Source of the DNA: Desulfovibrio sp.
GTDB taxonomy: Bacteria > Desulfobacterota > Desulfovibrionia > Desulfovibrionales > Desulfovibrionaceae
Length of the DNA: 7,210 nucleotides
NCBI GenBank assembly: GCA_031270875.1
Contig: JAISXC010000270.1
Coordinates: forward strand, 1-7,210
Direction: 5' to 3'
In this document: positions 1 to 5,581 of the stretch, one piece after another
Position numbering within the stretch: position 1 is the first letter of the stretch
Layout of the letters: each line of letters begins with the position of its first letter
Translations under genes and position numbers: made by a program
The notes under the pieces: generated by a model
Told to the model about the DNA's origin: nothing
What the model saw: only the letters and a program-made list of their open reading frames with translations
Databases searched by the model: none

Positions 1-231
1 AACCCCGACGAATTTTCCATACGGGATCTGGCGGAACAGGTGATGGAGCTTACCGGCAGCCGTTCTTCCATCACCCACAAGCCCTTGCCCCATGACGACC
101 CGAAGCAGCGGCGGCCGGATATCGCCCTCGCGCGCGAGAAACTTGGCTGGGAGCCTGCCGTGCCGCTCCGGGAGGGACTCACAAAAACCATCGGCTATTT
201 TGAAAAGCAGCTCAGGGACGGCCTCGCATGA
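1..231 (+). CDS. UDP-glucuronate decarboxylase-type NAD-dependent epimerase, C-terminal end (5' cut by window)
   Basis: The frame is open from base 1 and stops at TGA 229-231, giving the last 76 residues. It reads [19 protein letters not shown], then [12 protein letters not shown], then [10 protein letters not shown] and [11 protein letters not shown]. That series is the standard C-terminal signature of short-chain dehydrogenase/reductase sugar-nucleotide enzymes of the UXS (UDP-xylose synthase) group; the DDPKQRxPD block is especially typical. Family knowledge: these cytoplasmic enzymes bind NAD and convert UDP-glucuronate to UDP-xylose, or make related sugar nucleotides for surface polysaccharide. 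The Rossmann fold and YxxxK active site lie upstream of the window, so the exact substrate cannot be settled; a dTDP-glucose 4,6-dehydratase or other epimerase is the alternative. The gene converges on the minus-strand gene ending at 320, with a hairpin between them. Confidence 0.85.
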   Translation, partial: NPDEFSIRDLAEQVMELTGSRSSITHKPLPHDDPKQRRPDIALAREKLGWEPAVPLREGLTKTIGYFEKQLRDGLA

Positions 232-268
232 AGGCCGAAACTGCGGCGGCCGGCGCACCAGAATAAAT

Positions 269-300
269 GAAGCCGTGCAAGCCCTGGATTGCACGGCTTC
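269..300. terminator. Hairpin between convergent genes, probable bidirectional terminator
   Basis: A perfect 12-bp inverted repeat, GAAGCCGTGCAA (269-280) and TTGCACGGCTTC (289-300), has an 8-base loop. It lies 37 bases after the stop of the sugar-nucleotide gene and 19 bases past the stop of the minus-strand gene. Read on the minus strand the stem is followed by ATTTATT, which is reasonably U-rich; on the plus strand it is followed by AAATACCC, which is poor. It is therefore more convincing as the terminator of the minus-strand gene, with possible bidirectional use. Confidence 0.7.
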
Positions 301-319
301 AAATACCCTTCCCGCGCGA

Positions 320-832
320 TTACTCAGGCAGATAATCGCCGCGGTTGAATTTTATTTTTTCCGTTACCGAAATTATCTTCAGCTCGTTGAGCAGGGAATC
401 CAGCGCCGGATACTGCGCGCGCAGCGTGCCGGCGTCTTTTTCAAGACCGGCCACCCTGCTGCCAATGTCGTCCAGCAGCGAATGGGCCTCCCTCAGGGAA
501 CGGGCGGATCCGAGGGATACGCTGTACTTGTCCAGCGCATCCAGCGTTCCCGAAACCTGGCTGAAGGCCTCGTTGAGCACGGCGTCCTCGGGGTTGACGG
601 GTCTTCCCTCCTCAGATCCTTCCAAAAGCATGTTCCGGACAAGATCCGTCCGACCCGCCCCCGGCGGAGGCGGAGCGACCGCGCTGTCGCCGCGTTCGGC
701 ATTGGCCCTGAGCTGTTCCTCAGCCAAAATGTCACCAAAGACATTGGATGTTTTTGTCTGCCCGCCCGGCGCGGCCGTTGTCGTCCCTTGCGCGGGCGGC
801 AGGATGTTCAACTGGTCAGGACGTATTTTCAT
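320..832 (-). CDS. Unrecognised 170-residue protein behind a sigma-54 promoter
   Basis: I do not recognise this family. The start chosen is ATG 832-830 (MKIRPDQLNILPP), because GGAGG (minus strand, 842-838) lies 5 bases upstream; the open frame runs further to 982 but has no comparable start. The protein has no signal peptide, membrane segment or cysteine cluster. Residues ~1-30 are polar and rich in Pro, Thr and Gly; ~55-65 carry a PPPPGAG stretch. From ~85 to 160 it is mainly helical in composition (SGTLDALDKYSVSLGSARSL, later VAGLEKDAGTLRAQYPALDS) and could form a helical bundle or coiled coil. It ends KFNRGDYLPE. The MKI...L start recalls flagellar-type small regulators, but this is too weak for a call. 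It is monocistronic, transcribed away from the usp gene, with a sigma-54 promoter about 25 bases upstream and a hairpin downstream. Confidence 0.8.
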   Translation of the reverse strand: MKIRPDQLNILPPAQGTTTAAPGGQTKTSNVFGDILAEEQLRANAERGDSAVAPPPPGAGRTDLVRNMLLEGSEEGRPVNPEDAVLNEAFSQVSGTLDALDKYSVSLGSARSLREAHSLLDDIGSRVAGLEKDAGTLRAQYPALDSLLNELKIISVTEKIKFNRGDYLPE

Positions 833-868
833 AATGGCCTCCAGGGTTGGCGCTCCGATGAATACTAT

Positions 869-884
869 GCAAATTTTCTGCCAA
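869..884 (-). promoter_or_regulatory. Sigma-54 (-24/-12) promoter of the 170-residue protein gene
   Basis: The minus strand reads TTGGCAGAAAATTTGCAT. The -24 element is TTGGCA, the -12 element is TTGC, and exactly 10 bases separate the invariant GG (882-881) and GC (870-869), as sigma-54 RNA polymerase requires. Transcription would start near 857, leaving a 25-base leader that holds the GGAGG site and little else. Family knowledge: such promoters need an AAA+ enhancer-binding protein acting from upstream; a candidate dyad lies at 947-960. Confidence 0.72.
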
Positions 885-946
885 AGTCCGGAAAATCCGG
901 CATAGCGCTCTTGGGTCAGCGGCGGGGGAAAAAATTGCCTTTTTTC

Positions 947-960
947 CACAGTAATCTGTG
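947..960. promoter_or_regulatory. Palindrome CACAG-TAAT-CTGTG, candidate operator or upstream activator site
   Basis: Perfect 5-bp arms flank a 4-base centre, in the divergent gap between the 170-residue protein gene and usp. Relative to the predicted sigma-54 start at 857 the dyad lies at about -90 to -103, the usual distance for an enhancer-binding-protein site. It also lies just upstream of the candidate usp -35. Short dyads of this size arise by chance, and no second copy was found near the other sigma-54 promoter. Confidence 0.3.
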
Positions 961-976
961 AATATGCTCTTGTCCA

Positions 977-1005
977 TTGCAAAAAACTTCGATGTTGCGT
1001 ATTCT
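977..1005 (+). promoter_or_regulatory. Candidate sigma-70 promoter for usp
   Basis: TTGCAA (977-982) and TATTCT (1000-1005) are separated by 17 bases. Each matches the consensus at 4 of 6 positions, including the first TTG and the TAT...T core. Transcription would begin near 1012, about 60 bases ahead of the usp ATG. It is the best spaced pair in the gap, but the individual matches are moderate. Confidence 0.4.
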
Positions 1006-1071
1006 GGGAATCGTCATGGCGCGGCGGAGCGCGTTTTTCAGCCCGCGCCGCAAAAAACGGAGCGTTGTCCT

Positions 1072-1524
1072 ATGCCGGAAATAAAAAAAATACTCTGCGC
1101 CGTGGATCTTTCGGAACACAGCAAATTTGTGGCCGAATACGCGGCCTTGCTGGCCAAAACGCACAAGGCCAAAGTTCTTGTCGTCTATACGGCCCCGTCC
1201 CTGAGCCAGTATGTGGGTTTTCACGTGCCGCCGAACACCATTGAAAACTTTGTGGGCGAAATAGTCACCGGCGCGGAAAAATCCATGGAGGATTTTGTGG
1301 CGGAATATTTTTCCGACGTCGAGGCCACAAGCCAGGTTCTTGTCGGCTACGCGGCGGAGGAAATCCTCAACCGCGCCCATGACGAGAATGTGGATATCAT
1401 CGTTATGGGCACACACGGCCGCAAGGGCATCGACCGCATTCTCTTCGGCTCCGTCGCGGAAAAAGTGGTCAAAAACGCGGCGATGCCGGTTCTGACCATA
1501 CGCCCCAAAATGCCCGCGGCTTGA
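1072..1524 (+). CDS. Universal stress protein, ATP-binding type (UspA superfamily)
   Basis: A 150-residue single-domain Usp, the usual length for the family. The start is ATG 1072 (MPEIKKILCAVDLSEHS), with CGGAG at 1058-1062; the frame is open upstream but nothing there resembles a Usp N-terminus. Strand 1 ends in A-V-D (Asp12, the adenine-contacting position in MJ0577-type Usps). The nucleotide loop near the C-terminus has the full G-2X-G-9X-G-S pattern: GTHG from Gly113, then Gly126-Ser127. Family knowledge: this pattern marks the ATP-binding class, cytoplasmic dimers induced by growth arrest, redox or energy stress. It is followed by hisC after 113 bases without a convincing terminator, so some read-through into hisC-cmk is possible. 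Its divergent neighbour has a sigma-54 promoter. The exact stress cannot be inferred from sequence. Confidence 0.93.
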   Translation: MPEIKKILCAVDLSEHSKFVAEYAALLAKTHKAKVLVVYTAPSLSQYVGFHVPPNTIENFVGEIVTGAEKSMEDFVAEYFSDVEATSQVLVGYAAEEILNRAHDENVDIIVMGTHGRKGIDRILFGSVAEKVVKNAAMPVLTIRPKMPAA

Positions 1525-1637
1525 ACGGTCTTCCCGGTGGTACGGCGTTCGCCGAGGCAATCCGGGCAAGAACGCGACATGTGGCGCAGCCGCCAAGCTC
1601 AACGCCGCCGGAGGGGGCGAAGCCTTCAGGAGAAAGA

Positions 1638-2774
1638 ATGTCGCAACTCAGCGCGCGCCCGGAGATACGACGGCTTGACGCCTACTCGCCAGGTCTGTCC
1701 ATAGCGGAAATCCGGCAAAAATACGGACTGTCCCAGGTCATCAAAATGGCCAGCAACGAAAATCCGTTGGGGGCTTCACCCCTCGCGCTGGAGGCGATAC
1801 GGCGTTATGCGCCCTTTGCCTTCCGGTATCCGCAAAGTGGAAATCCGCGCCTTGCCGGGGCGCTCGCCGATCTGCACAGTGTGAGCCCCGGCCGCATTGC
1901 CGTGGGCAACGGTTCTGACGAAATCATCGACCTGCTCATCCGGCTTTTTGTAGAACCGGGCAGGCACGCCATTGTCTGCTTCGAGCCCTGTTTCAGCATT
2001 TATCCCATACAGGCCCGAATCAGCGGCGTACGGATACGCCGCTGCCCGCTCAACACCGGGCAAAACGACTTTTCATTCAATTTTGATGCCCTGCTCAAAC
2101 TGGCAGACGCGGAAACCAGGCTTGTTTTCATCACCACGCCGGACAATCCCTCCGGATACTGCCCGCCGCGGGAGGCTGTGGAAAACCTGTCCGAACGCCT
2201 TGCCAAAATCGCTCCGCGCTGCCTGTTGATCGTGGATGAGGCCTATGTTGATTTTGCGGATGACGAGGCGGCGTCCTCCCTGCTGGCCTCCGGCGTTTTG
2301 CCGGAAAACGTCGTATTTTTGCGCACATTCTCCAAAAGTTATGGTCTGGCCGGCCTCAGACTCGGTTACGGCGTCCTGCCGCAGGCCGCAACGGAATACT
2401 ACTGGCGCGCCCGCCTGCCCTTTTCCGTCAATATTCTCGCTGAAGAAGCCGGCCTTGCCGCTCTCGCCGACACCGCCTTTCGCGGGGCGACCCTCAAAAC
2501 CGTCCGCGAGGGCCGGAAAACCATCGCGCGGGGTCTGAAAGATCTGCGCTGCGAGGTCTGGCCGTCCTCCGCCAATTTTCTGCTCTTTCAGCTTCCTCCA
2601 ACCGCCCTGCCCGTCAGGGCATGCTTTGAGGCGCTGCTGGAGAAAGGTGTTATCATCCGCCCCCTCAACAGCTACAACCTGCCGGAACACCTGCGCGTCA
2701 GCGTGGGAAATCCGCGGGAGAACGCCGCCTTTCTCGCGGCCATGCGGGATATCCTCAGCGGGCCGCGCCCGTAG
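1638..2774 (+). CDS. hisC: Histidinol-phosphate aminotransferase
   Basis: A 378-residue fold-type I PLP aminotransferase. It transfers the amino group between glutamate and imidazole-acetol phosphate to give histidinol phosphate in histidine biosynthesis, in the cytoplasm. Visible landmarks: KMASNENPLGASP (~36-48), NGSDEIID (~91-98), TTPDNPSG with Asn170, IVDEAYVDF with Asp200 and Tyr203, the Schiff-base lysine Lys233 in TFSKSYGLAGLRLGYG, and the C-terminal LRVSVGNPREN carrying Arg353, which contacts the substrate carboxylate or phosphate. The start ATG 1638 follows AGGAG (1628-1632) by 5 bases and gives a normal N-terminus (MSQLSARPEIRRLDAYSPGL); the open frame extends to 1521 without homology-like sequence. 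hisC is detached from other his genes here and is followed after 31 bases by cmk, so the two are probably co-transcribed. An aromatic or cobalamin-type (CobD) aminotransferase is less likely, given the HisC-type NENPLGASP and SKSYGLAGLRLGY blocks. Confidence 0.93.
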   Translation: MSQLSARPEIRRLDAYSPGLSIAEIRQKYGLSQVIKMASNENPLGASPLALEAIRRYAPFAFRYPQSGNPRLAGALADLHSVSPGRIAVGNGSDEIIDLLIRLFVEPGRHAIVCFEPCFSIYPIQARISGVRIRRCPLNTGQNDFSFNFDALLKLADAETRLVFITTPDNPSGYCPPREAVENLSERLAKIAPRCLLIVDEAYVDFADDEAASSLLASGVLPENVVFLRTFSKSYGLAGLRLGYGVLPQAATEYYWRARLPFSVNILAEEAGLAALADTAFRGATLKTVREGRKTIARGLKDLRCEVWPSSANFLLFQLPPTALPVRACFEALLEKGVIIRPLNSYNLPEHLRVSVGNPRENAAFLAAMRDILSGPRP

Positions 2775-2805
2775 GACGCCTCCCGCGCGATTGCGAGGCA
2801 GCAGA

Positions 2806-3477
2806 GTGAACACGCGTCTCAACGTCATAACGCTGGACGGCCCGGCGGGCGTCGGCAAATCCACCCTGGCCCGTCTTCTGGCGGAAAACCTCTCCATCGC
2901 CTATCTTGACACCGGGGCGATGTTCCGCTGCCTGGCCCTCAGATTGGGAGCCGGGGCGGAAAAGCTCGCTGAAAACGCCGTCCGTCTGCGTTGCGCCGGT
3001 GTTCGCTTCAGCCTTGACGGCAGGGGAAAGGCCACAAAACTCTGCTGCGACGGCCTGCCCGTCGGCGATGAAATCCGCAGCGAGAAGCTGGGCCTGCTGG
3101 CCGCGCGTATCGCCGCCGTTCCCGCCGTGCGGGAAATATTGAAAAAGGCCCAGCGAAATATCGGCGAGGCGGCCCCGCTGGTGGCCGAAGGCCGGGATAT
3201 GGGGATTGTCGTCTTTCCCGACGCCCGCTTTAAATTCTTTCTGGATGCAGCTCCGGAAGTTCGCGCCGGACGCCGTTTGAAAGACCTTGAACAGCACGGC
3301 GAGACGATAAGTCTGGCTGAACTGACCGGGCAGATACGCAGACGCGACGACATGGACCGCAACAGGGCCATAGCTCCCCTCAGACCGGCGGACGACGCGC
3401 TGCTTGTGGATACGTCGCGCATGACCGTCGGCGAGGCGCTTGAGTTCCTGCTCCGGCGCATCAAGGAACAGCGGTAA
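2806..3477 (+). CDS. cmk: Cytidylate kinase
   Basis: A 223-residue NMP kinase that phosphorylates CMP and dCMP with ATP, in cytoplasmic pyrimidine salvage and dNTP supply. Domains in order: P-loop DGPAGVGKST (11-20), the LDTGAMFR segment (34-41) of the CMP site, the NMP-binding insert (~60-110), AEGRDMGIVVFPDA (127-140) with the substrate-binding Arg130-Asp131, the LID segment RRRDDMDRNR (178-187), and the C-terminal LLVDTSRMTVGEAL. Length and motifs match bacterial Cmk. The start is GTG 2806, preceded at 7 bases by GAGG (2795-2798); no ATG fits, since the upstream frame overlaps hisC without homology. The residue before Arg41 is Phe where many Cmks have Tyr, a conservative change. It lies 31 bases after hisC, likely in the same transcript, and is followed by a hairpin. 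Confidence 0.93.
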   Translation: MNTRLNVITLDGPAGVGKSTLARLLAENLSIAYLDTGAMFRCLALRLGAGAEKLAENAVRLRCAGVRFSLDGRGKATKLCCDGLPVGDEIRSEKLGLLAARIAAVPAVREILKKAQRNIGEAAPLVAEGRDMGIVVFPDARFKFFLDAAPEVRAGRRLKDLEQHGETISLAELTGQIRRRDDMDRNRAIAPLRPADDALLVDTSRMTVGEALEFLLRRIKEQR

Positions 3478-3500
3478 CCCGCGGCAAAAATTTCCTGCCC

Positions 3501-3533
3501 GGCATGAAGCCGGCAACCCGCCGGCGTCATGCC
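3501..3533 (+). terminator. Hairpin after cmk, possible terminator
   Basis: GGCATGAAGCCGGC (3501-3514) pairs with GCCGGCGTCATGCC (3520-3533) with a single mismatch and a 5-base loop, 23 bases after the cmk stop. There is no clean T tract directly after it; the nearest T run is at about 3562-3567, so intrinsic termination is uncertain. It may instead protect the 3' end of the transcript. Confidence 0.5.
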
Positions 3534-3575
3534 TCTGGCGCGAAATTCTCCCTTCCTCCTCTTTTTTGCCGCCTC

Positions 3576-3588
3576 TGGAAACATTCCA
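3576..3588. promoter_or_regulatory. Dyad TGGAA-ACA-TTCCA, weak candidate activator site
   Basis: A perfect 5-bp inverted repeat lies at about -64 to -76 relative to the start predicted for the sigma-54 promoter of the TPR gene. The position is acceptable for an enhancer-binding protein, but the dyad is short and single. The rest of the 3478-3710 intergenic stretch holds only the post-cmk hairpin, this dyad, the sigma-54 promoter and the ribosome binding site. Confidence 0.2.
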
Positions 3589-3625
3589 AGAACAACTCAA
3601 CTGATTTTATTGAATTTATGTCATT

Positions 3626-3641
3626 TGGCACATGTAATGCA
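3626..3641 (+). promoter_or_regulatory. Sigma-54 (-24/-12) promoter of the TPR gene
   Basis: The sequence TTGGCACATGTAATGCAT contains a consensus -24 element (TTGGCAC) and a -12 element (ATGCA, one mismatch to TTGCA). Exactly 10 bases separate GG (3627-3628) and GC (3639-3640). The predicted start is near 3652, giving a 59-base leader that ends in a strong ribosome binding site. The surrounding AT-rich stretch stands out from the GC-rich neighbourhood. Confidence 0.75.
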
Positions 3642-3710
3642 TGAGCCAAGGCACATTGCAAGGACGCATCCGGCGTACCCGAACAAACTGCCTTCACAGG
3701 GGAGGAATTT

Positions 3711-4274
3711 ATGAACTCGCATCTTGATTATGAAATCAACAAGGAACTTGGCGAATGCTATCTGTTCATGGGCGATTTTGACAAGGCCGAAGAATATTAC
3801 CGCAAGGCCGCCGGCAACAACGCGCAGAGCGCCGCCCCCTACATGGGGCTCGCCACCGTGGCGGTACAGCGTTCCGAACTGGACAAGGCTCTGGTGCTTT
3901 ACCAGAAGGCCGCCGCTGTTGAGGAGTCCGACAAGGCACTCTGCGGGATAGGGCTTGTCTATATGGAGCAGGGCAGACACGAGGACGCGTTTTCCCATTT
4001 TGCCAGGGCTCTCGACAAGGCGCCCGGAAACATGGTGGCTCTCAATTGCCTCGTGCGCGAAGCCTACCAGCTCGTGCGCGTGGAAAACATTCTCAATTAT
4101 CTTGAAGCCGCTCTGGAAACGGCCGTGGAAATCGAAGCCGTGCGCGTGACCCTGGCGGGATGCCTGATCTATCTTGGCCGGGGCGACGAAGCCCGCCCGC
4201 ATCTGGAAACGGTGCTCGGCACAAATCCGGCCAACAGCAGCGCGAAAGAACTTATTGACACCATGGCTGCATAA
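3711..4274 (+). CDS. TPR-repeat protein
   Basis: A 187-residue, all-helical tetratricopeptide-repeat protein with no signal peptide or membrane segment, so probably cytoplasmic. ATG 3711 follows GGAGG (3701-3705) by 5 bases. Repeats can be read from ~residue 8 (LGECYLFMGDFDKAEEYYRK), ~42 (YMGLATVAVQRSELDKALVL), ~76 (LCGIGLVYMEQGRHEDAFSH), a degenerate one at ~110-143 (LVREAYQLVRVENILNYLEA) and ~144-177 (VTLAGCLIYLGRGDEARPHL), each with the usual small and aromatic positions and a Pro or Asn at the turn. There is no catalytic domain, so the role is protein binding: scaffold, co-chaperone or regulator. Partner unknown. It is transcribed alone from a sigma-54 promoter, which implies signal-dependent expression, and is followed by stacked hairpins. 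Confidence 0.9.
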   Translation: MNSHLDYEINKELGECYLFMGDFDKAEEYYRKAAGNNAQSAAPYMGLATVAVQRSELDKALVLYQKAAAVEESDKALCGIGLVYMEQGRHEDAFSHFARALDKAPGNMVALNCLVREAYQLVRVENILNYLEAALETAVEIEAVRVTLAGCLIYLGRGDEARPHLETVLGTNPANSSAKELIDTMAA

Positions 4275-4285
4275 TATCGTCCGGA

Positions 4286-4301
4286 CGCCGCAATCGCGGC
4301 G
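4286..4301 (+). terminator. Short GC hairpin just after the TPR gene
   Basis: CGCCGC (4286-4291), loop AATC, GCGGCG (4296-4301), 11 bases after the TPR stop and followed by CCCGGCTTGTTT. The stem is short and the T run interrupted, so it is at best a weak terminator or the first of a stack of three hairpins. Confidence 0.35.
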
Positions 4302-4347
4302 CCCGGCTTGTTTGCGGGCCATCAGATACTTCCCCTCCCCACGCAAT

Positions 4348-4384
4348 TTCCCGGTTCCCGGAGCCTGGGGCTCCGGGCCGGGAA
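4348..4384. repeat. Long two-tier inverted repeat between convergent genes
   Basis: An outer stem TTCCCGG (4348-4354) with CCGGGAA (4378-4384) encloses an inner stem CCCGGAGCC (4357-4365) with GGCTCCGGG (4369-4377). The loop is 3 bases, and a 2-base TT bulge on the left arm is the only imperfection. No T tract follows on either strand, so it is not a standard intrinsic terminator. It could be a transcript-end barrier, a folded RNA element or a dispersed intergenic repeat; one copy is seen here. Confidence 0.6.
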
Positions 4385-4403
4385 GTTCTGAAAACGGGGA
4401 AGC

Positions 4404-4429
4404 AAAGCCGACGCCCCGCGTCGGCTTTT
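4404..4429. terminator. Rho-independent terminator, bidirectional
   Basis: A perfect 10-bp stem, AAAGCCGACG (4404-4413) and CGTCGGCTTT (4419-4428), has the loop CCCCG. It ends in a TTTT tract on the plus strand, and in TTTGCTT on the minus strand. It sits between the converging TPR gene (stop 4274) and methyltransferase (stop 4483) and can serve both. Confidence 0.8.
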
Positions 4430-4482
4430 CCATGCCTGTTTTGCGAGAATACGGGAAACATGAACGTATCCCGTGGGACACC

Positions 4483-5540
4483 TCAGGGGATAGGCTCAGA
4501 AATACCTGCCTTGCGCGCTATGTCCAGGGCAAGCACTCCGGCGTTGAGGCAGAATTCTTTTGACTGTACCGTCCGGAATCCGCACTCCAGCGCCAGGGAG
4601 GCGATGAATCCGCGCGGCATGTTCACCGGGGAACCGGTAAGCAGGGAGTAAACTGGATACTCCACCGGGAAACACTGGTCTGGTTCGGGAATGTCCGACC
4701 ATGAATCGTGCAGGCTGACAAAATACCCTCCAGGCTTCAGAGCGTTGTATATTTTCCGCACCACATGGCCGGTGGTCTGATCGGCCAACGTCAAGTTCAG
4801 GGTGCAACTCGCCAGAATGAGATCGTAACCGTCTTCAAGGGGATCGGACAGATAATTCCCCGGAAGGATGGTTACCCGCTCCTGAAGGGAATATTCCTCA
4901 ATATATTGTCTTGCACCTCAAGAACCGCAGGGCTGTCGAATACCTGAACCCTCAGAGATGGCAGGATCGTTGCCGCATACAGGGAGAACACGCCGTGACC
5001 GCCCCCCAAATCAAGCATTCGGGAAAAATTCCTTGCTCCGGGCAGGTTGGCCAGCTCTTTGGCGAGCTGGCCGCCGGCCCCCCTGAAGGCCCAGGCGGCG
5101 CCTCCCCTTGCCGATTCGGCCCAAACTTCTTCCGGCAGCGAGTGCATGCTTTCTTCCGGTTTCAGGGGAGGCGGCCCTTCACGCAGTAATTGCGGCAATG
5201 ACTGCAAAGGAACAAATAATCCCATCTGGACTTCAGCAAGCAGAGAGAGAATATTGGCATACGAACTGTCCGCCAGAAGGCTTGTCGCCTCCGGGGTATT
5301 GCAATATTCACTGCCGTCCTTCACCAGCAAATCAAGAGCGACAAGAAGATCAAGCAGAAATTGCAAGGTATTGGGATGGAGACCGAGTTCGGCGGCAAGC
5401 CTTTCAGCGCTTCCCTGTTGCGTGAGTTTGGAAAAAACGCCGGCTTGCGCCGCGCAAAGCAGTAAATGCCCGGCGATCCCGCTACGGAACCAGGAATAGA
5501 AGCGGCCGAAAGACGGCAGGTTTTGAGGGAGAGTTTTCAT
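4483..5540 (-). pseudogene. SAM-dependent methyltransferase (Methyltransf_2 type with dimerisation domain), frameshifted
   Basis: The first 209 residues read in one frame from ATG 5540 (AAGGAGG ends 4 bases upstream). They hold an N-terminal winged-helix/dimerisation domain (LCAAQAGVFSKL, LAAELGLHPNTLQFLLDLL, ~28-66) and SAM motif I MLDLGGGHGVFSLYAA (175-190), then VFDSPAVLEV with acidic Asp202. That frame ends at a stop near 4872. The rest of the fold continues one frame over: ARQYIEEYSLQERVTI, PGNYLSDPLEDGYDLILAS, ALKPGGYF and a C-terminus stopping at 4483. The two halves join perfectly if a single base, a G after the GTG at 4916-4914, is restored; the repaired protein would be 352 residues. 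Family knowledge: such homodimers methylate O, N or other acceptors of small molecules; the substrate is unknown. It lies 27 bases after the receptor remnant, in the same operon. Either a true frameshift or a sequencing error. Confidence 0.85.
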
Positions 5541-5544
5541 GTTT

Positions 5545-5551
5545 CCTCCTT
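5545..5551 (-). promoter_or_regulatory. Strong ribosome binding site of the methyltransferase
   Basis: The minus strand reads AAGGAGG with 4 bases (AAAC) before the ATG at 5540-5538. It fixes the start and shows that the translation signals of this otherwise broken gene are intact. Confidence 0.75.
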
Positions 5552-5560
5552 GTTTATGCT

Positions 5561-5581
5561 GCGCGGACTAAAAATCCGCGC
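5561..5581 (-). repeat. Intercistronic hairpin over the receptor stop codon
   Basis: GCGCGGA (5561-5567) and TCCGCGC (5575-5581) form a perfect 7-bp stem whose loop contains the TAG stop (5570-5568) of the receptor remnant. On the minus strand the stem is followed by AGCATAAACAAGG with no T tract, so it is not a terminator. It may affect mRNA stability or coupling to the methyltransferase downstream. Confidence 0.4.

Noticed and set aside
92..961. Long plus-strand open frame of 289 codons
   Set aside because: It is antisense to the 170-residue protein gene, overlaps the end of the sugar-nucleotide gene, is rich in Arg and low-complexity sequence, and shows no domain.
1006..1020. GG-N10-GC spacing upstream of usp on the plus strand
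   Set aside because: Only the GG and GC dinucleotides fit; the flanking bases (TGGGAAT, ATGGC) depart from the sigma-54 consensus, unlike the two sites reported.
958..1071. N-terminal extension of the universal stress protein
   Set aside because: No Usp-like sequence, and a better start with a ribosome binding site exists at 1072.
1543..1554. CGGC-GTTC-GCCG hairpin between usp and hisC as terminator
   Set aside because: Only 4 bp of stem and no T tract.
2073..3600. Long minus-strand open frames opposite hisC and cmk
   Set aside because: Shadows of GC-rich coding sequence; the plus strand carries unmistakable HisC and Cmk motifs.
3621..4481. Minus-strand open frame of 286 codons
   Set aside because: Runs through the hairpins and terminator and antisense to the TPR gene, whose repeats, promoter and ribosome binding site are clear.
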